DNA of 64,000 nucleotides from Toxotes chatareus (lineage: Eukaryota; Chordata; Actinopteri; Toxotidae), in contig CM028898.1 in the NCBI GenBank assembly GCA_016801885.1, forward strand, positions 12,064,858 to 12,128,857. Reading direction: 5' to 3'. The notes beneath the pieces were generated by a model. The model was not told where the DNA came from and did no database searches. It was given only the letters and a program-made list of their open reading frames with translations. Both the position numbers and the translations under genes were made by a program. Below, in pieces: positions 56,156-64,000 of the stretch (position 1 is its first letter; every line of letters begins with the position of its first letter).

Positions 56156-56540
56156 ACAAAACATGTATAAAAACCCTCCATTTCTGTTGCTTTCTAAGTG
56201 TACAAGTCATCTATTTTCTAACAGATCTTTTCCATTTATTTTCTCTTGTCCTCAGTGACCGATGGCATGGCAACCTCTCAGCTCCTCAGTGTAATTCCTA
56301 AGAGTAGGTTTATTCCTTTACTCTGTTGTGTTAATTAATGTGAGCTCATATCTTTTCCTCATAAGGCCAAGCTGACCTTAAGCTATGTTAATCAAAATGT
56401 GGTTGAAATTTGATACCCATAATTTACACCTTCTGCTTGGATAAACAGCCTGTGGGAGTTAGCCAGGTCTCGTTGTCAGACTATGACGCAAGTGAACAAA
56501 AGAAAAGACCACAGTGACATCCAGATATCGTCTGAATACA
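56156..56540. other. Spacer between the Tc1 fragment and zmiz1 3' end
   Basis: About 380 bases, no gene or recognisable repeat seen. Confidence 0.6.
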
Positions 56541-56542
56541 TA

Positions 56543-59500
56543 TTTATTAGATAAATATTAGGTTGTCACATCATCTAACTACATACAGTTCTGCAAGACT
56601 AAAAATCACAATTAGTTCCTTTATTTTCTGACCAGTTTAGAATATGAAATGATTGTACATACAATGTACAAACATAGAGACAATGGCCACATTGCATGAA
56701 TCACCTTAGATTGTATCATTTTTCCAACTGTTCATGATATCAAAAATTGTACAAACTATGGATTTGGTTACAATCTTCTGGACCCGTCCCTCCCACTGCC
56801 TTTCTCCTACCCCACCAAGCAATTTTCTTTGTAACCTTGGTTTTTTGTTTCCTTTTTTTTTTTTTTTTCTTTTTTTTAAGCTTTAGCACCTCAGAGTATG
56901 CAGGTGACAGACTAGAACACTTAGGCTAAATATTACATGTAAAACATAGCTGTCCCAGTTCCCCTAACAAAAGAGGTGAAAGTATATTACAGAGGGGGAA
57001 CAAAATGCGGAGATACCCACAGACACTAACTAACAAGTTTCATTTTCCATATTCAGCCACTTCCAGTAGAGGGGTTGCAAGCTTTTTATTATTCTGAAGA
57101 AACAATGCACATTCCCAGGAAAATGAATACATTTCTGTTCACATGTCTCTATAGTCATTTACATATATACAGGCATTCTTGGGACGTTTGATCTAGCCTT
57201 GCCCTCAGCATCCTTTCCAGGCCAGAGTGATGAACGTGCCCTTCCTCTCTGTATTTTTTAGTTTTTATTTTCCTTATTTTTGAAACAACTTCCCCCAGAA
57301 AATGGCCCTTTATTGTGATTGTGCAACTACAGATTTGGGGTGCTGCCTAATACACCAAATTGGATCACTAGAAAATAAGAACAAAATATGAAATGATAAT
57401 GAATTCCATGGGATTTATCAAAAGTTTCAATTCAGATAGTAAAAAAGTAAAGTGTAATGGTGAACTGTTGAAAGACTTTTGATTTGATGTCTGCTTGTGA
57501 CTTAAATATGAAACGTCAGTGTGCTGAATAGGAACAAATAATATTTCTTAAATGACGTTTAAAATAATGCTTACACAAAACCAGGGTGGTTAAATCAGCA
57601 CAATGCTACAGTTGAAAGAAATTGGATTTCTAGCCTTACAGATTAATAAGAAAACCAGTACAAAATAATTTACCAAAAACAAAAGGGGATAAAAATGTAT
57701 ATGGTCTCGTGCTTTCAAAAAAGCCACATTTTCTATAACAAAAATATAAACAATATCATGATTTTCTTTAAAATATGGTTGTGATATATCTTTAAAATAC
57801 CACTGTGTATTGACAATTAGCAACAATTATGATATTCACATAGCTCACTAATTACACTGAAAGCCAGCTGATGCCACATATTTTTAAACCATTACTGTTC
57901 AGTATCACTGATAAAATGTTAACAGAAATTCAGGAGTAGACAACATTGATCATTTTCAATCAAATACATCTGACCGTGAAGGAAAATATTGCTTCAAACC
58001 AAGCTTGACATCGGAAAACTGAAATGACGCTACGCAATCACCTTGAGCCGATGCAGGGAAGGAGACCACAGAAAAATGGGACACCTGTTTAAAAACGACA
58101 GATGCGAGACAGAGCGCGCTGGGAGGAAAGTGACTAGAAAGCACGATGACCTGCAGGATATAGCTTATGAGACGTTTGCACTGGCCTCCTCACAATGAGG
58201 AGGACAGCCGTCATATGCTGGTTACAAACAAAGTCAGTGGTCAGATGGGAGTTTGGGAGCATATGTGGTTACGTTGGACGACTAATGATCAAAGGACAAA
58301 CATTATCAAGATGATACAAAAATATTCACAATGATATTTACAGTAAAATAGCATTTCTTAAAAAATAATACATTTGCATACTGAACAGCACTCTTCTCAA
58401 AAAGTGAAATTGAAAACAAAATGTGGCAAAAGGTCTGCACCAATACTGCTTTAAAAACCACTTCTTGAACAGTAGTGATGGATAAACTGTATCTGTCCTC
58501 CCCTATATCTTTGAAATCAATATTACCTCCCATCACACCAATAGAAACACACACACTCAGACACCCATACACGCACCCACACACACACTTGCAGTCTTAC
58601 ACAGGACCAAGCAAACACAAACATCTCCATTCTCATCCCTCTAACTTTGGTGATGTTGAGCAGTTTCCCAAAAGATTCATGGATAGTTTAACTATGCAGC
58701 AACAAAAAACAAGAAAAACAAACAAAACACATAATACAGTATATCCAGCAAATACATGATAAATGTATTGCTGATATCAGCATTATCCCTTCAGTGTTAG
58801 TGTTAAATAAATCATTACTAAATCTGACAGAAATCAAAAACAAACGTACAAACGAACAGCAACTGATAAAAACCACACTATATTTTTTTTTCACCACTTG
58901 GAACAGCACTAGACAAGGGCTTGGCACACATGCACTTTGTAGACTACTTAAACAGCACATCATTTAACAGGGAAAGAGATGCAACTTTGCAAAAATGCTA
59001 ACACGAGCGACACTGGGGCTCATGCAGAGCAGATGGCATGGAAGGAGTTGTAGCGGGAAGCAATAAATGCAGCAGGATCGTCACAGGAACCCCAATCTCA
59101 CATATTGTACCATTCATTTCCATTAAAATCAGTCCTCTTTATAAGAGGATGATAACTATACAACATGTAAAAGAATGTGTATGCTATTCTCCATATGTGA
59201 TATAAACTTTTTTTTTGTTGTTTTAGTGGGGCCAAAATCTTCTGCATTCCAGCTGTTAACCCACAGAGGACTGAAAAGCAGGGATATCTCTTTTTGACAA
59301 AAATATGTATGTATCACAATTGTAGACAAAGTGGAAGCCGATTGTTCCCAAAATTTTTTTTAAATGTTGGCAGAAAAATTTTTAAAAAAACATTTTGTCA
59401 AGGACAGACATACACCGATCCAACTGATCTTTTTTCTTTTGTAAAGACAGATAATTCTTTTTTTGCATTGCCAAAATCTCTTGTGCTTTTAAATGATGTG

Positions 59501-59994
59501 TAGTGGACAAAACAGTGCGACTAACCAGACCAGTCGGGGAATGGAGCTGTGACACCAGGAAGCTGTGGCCTCTCAGATTGGAATAACAATGGACATAACG
59601 CACACTGGCCAGATAGCGCAGGTTTTTTTCAGTTATTTTTCACTTTTTTTTTTTTTTTTTTACAGTTAATTCCTTTTTCTTTTTAAAAGGAAACAAAACA
59701 TGAATAAAAAATGCAACAACACGTTTCTAATGTGCACACATACACCTGTATGTGGCGTAAAAAAAATCAACTGAGTATAGCTGCACAGTTCAAAAGTATC
59801 GCCACGGGGTGAGCATCCCGCTGTGTCTTTGAGTTTTAACCTCTTTCAGTCAATCTGCGCTGGCGAATGAAAACTGTACAAGAGGAAGAAGAGAAAGGGA
59901 GTGCATCTTTGTGTTTATCAAGTACTGAGCGACTGCCCAGGGTTCTCAGGTAAACTGCAGGCAGTCAGAAAAGTTTATGTGTGTCTGAATTGCC
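56543..59994 (-). other. zmiz1: zmiz1 3' UTR
   Basis: About 3.4 kb of AT-rich non-coding DNA follows the zmiz1 stop. AATAAA on the minus strand occurs at 57309-57314 and 56543-56548. The distal one would give a UTR of the length usual for this gene. Homopolymer runs (about 56849-56878, 59642-59660) are present. ORFs here are chance frames. Confidence 0.5.

Positions 59995-64000
<4,006 letters not shown>

Overview
The window is nuclear DNA from a bony fish, most likely a percomorph-type teleost. The genes are split by many GT-AG introns, protein similarity is to vertebrate families, intergenic spacers are short, and Tc1/mariner remnants and other fish-type interspersed repeats are scattered through it. 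The conserved genes are dlg5, anxa11, zcchc24, ppif and zmiz1. From memory, these are neighbours on human 10q22.3, but in a different order. Paralog letters (a/b) cannot be assigned from the window.

Layout: (1) 1-21.7 kb, minus strand: dlg5, from the start codon at 21230 to the fourth PDZ domain. 26 coding exons could be joined with all reading phases agreeing; the SH3 and guanylate-kinase part lies beyond position 1. (2) 21.7-24.8 kb: spacer with old repeat debris. (3) 24.8-32.2 kb, minus strand: a complete 14-coding-exon anxa11 (505 codons) whose first coding exon is a homogeneous seven-residue Gly-Tyr-Pro-Pro repeat. (4) 32.2-35.2 kb, plus strand: a single-exon gene of 739 codons that I cannot assign to any family. 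A CRE octamer and a TATA box sit just upstream, and it is head to head with anxa11. It is the best candidate here for something undescribed. (5) 35.2-39.3 kb: repeat-rich spacer with a Tc1 fragment between two near-identical 360-bp repeats, a 20-bp tandem repeat and a duplicated E-box segment. (6) 39.6-51.4 kb, plus strand: complete zcchc24 (4 coding exons, 230 codons). (7) 52.1-55.7 kb, minus strand: complete ppif (6 exons, 193 codons, mitochondrial presequence), tail to tail with zcchc24 and with a compact ETS plus TCTCGCGAGA promoter. (8) 55.9-56.2 kb: a dead Tc1 transposase piece. (9) 56.5-64 kb, minus strand: the 3' part of zmiz1 (13 exons including the SP-RING finger and stop codon, plus a long 3' UTR); the 5' part lies beyond 64000.

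These are ordinary housekeeping and developmental genes and do not form one pathway: a polarity scaffold (dlg5), a calcium- and phospholipid-binding annexin, a zinc-knuckle protein, mitochondrial cyclophilin D and a PIAS-like transcriptional coregulator. Exon boundaries were read by hand from splice consensus, phase and remembered human orthologs. They have not been checked against transcripts.
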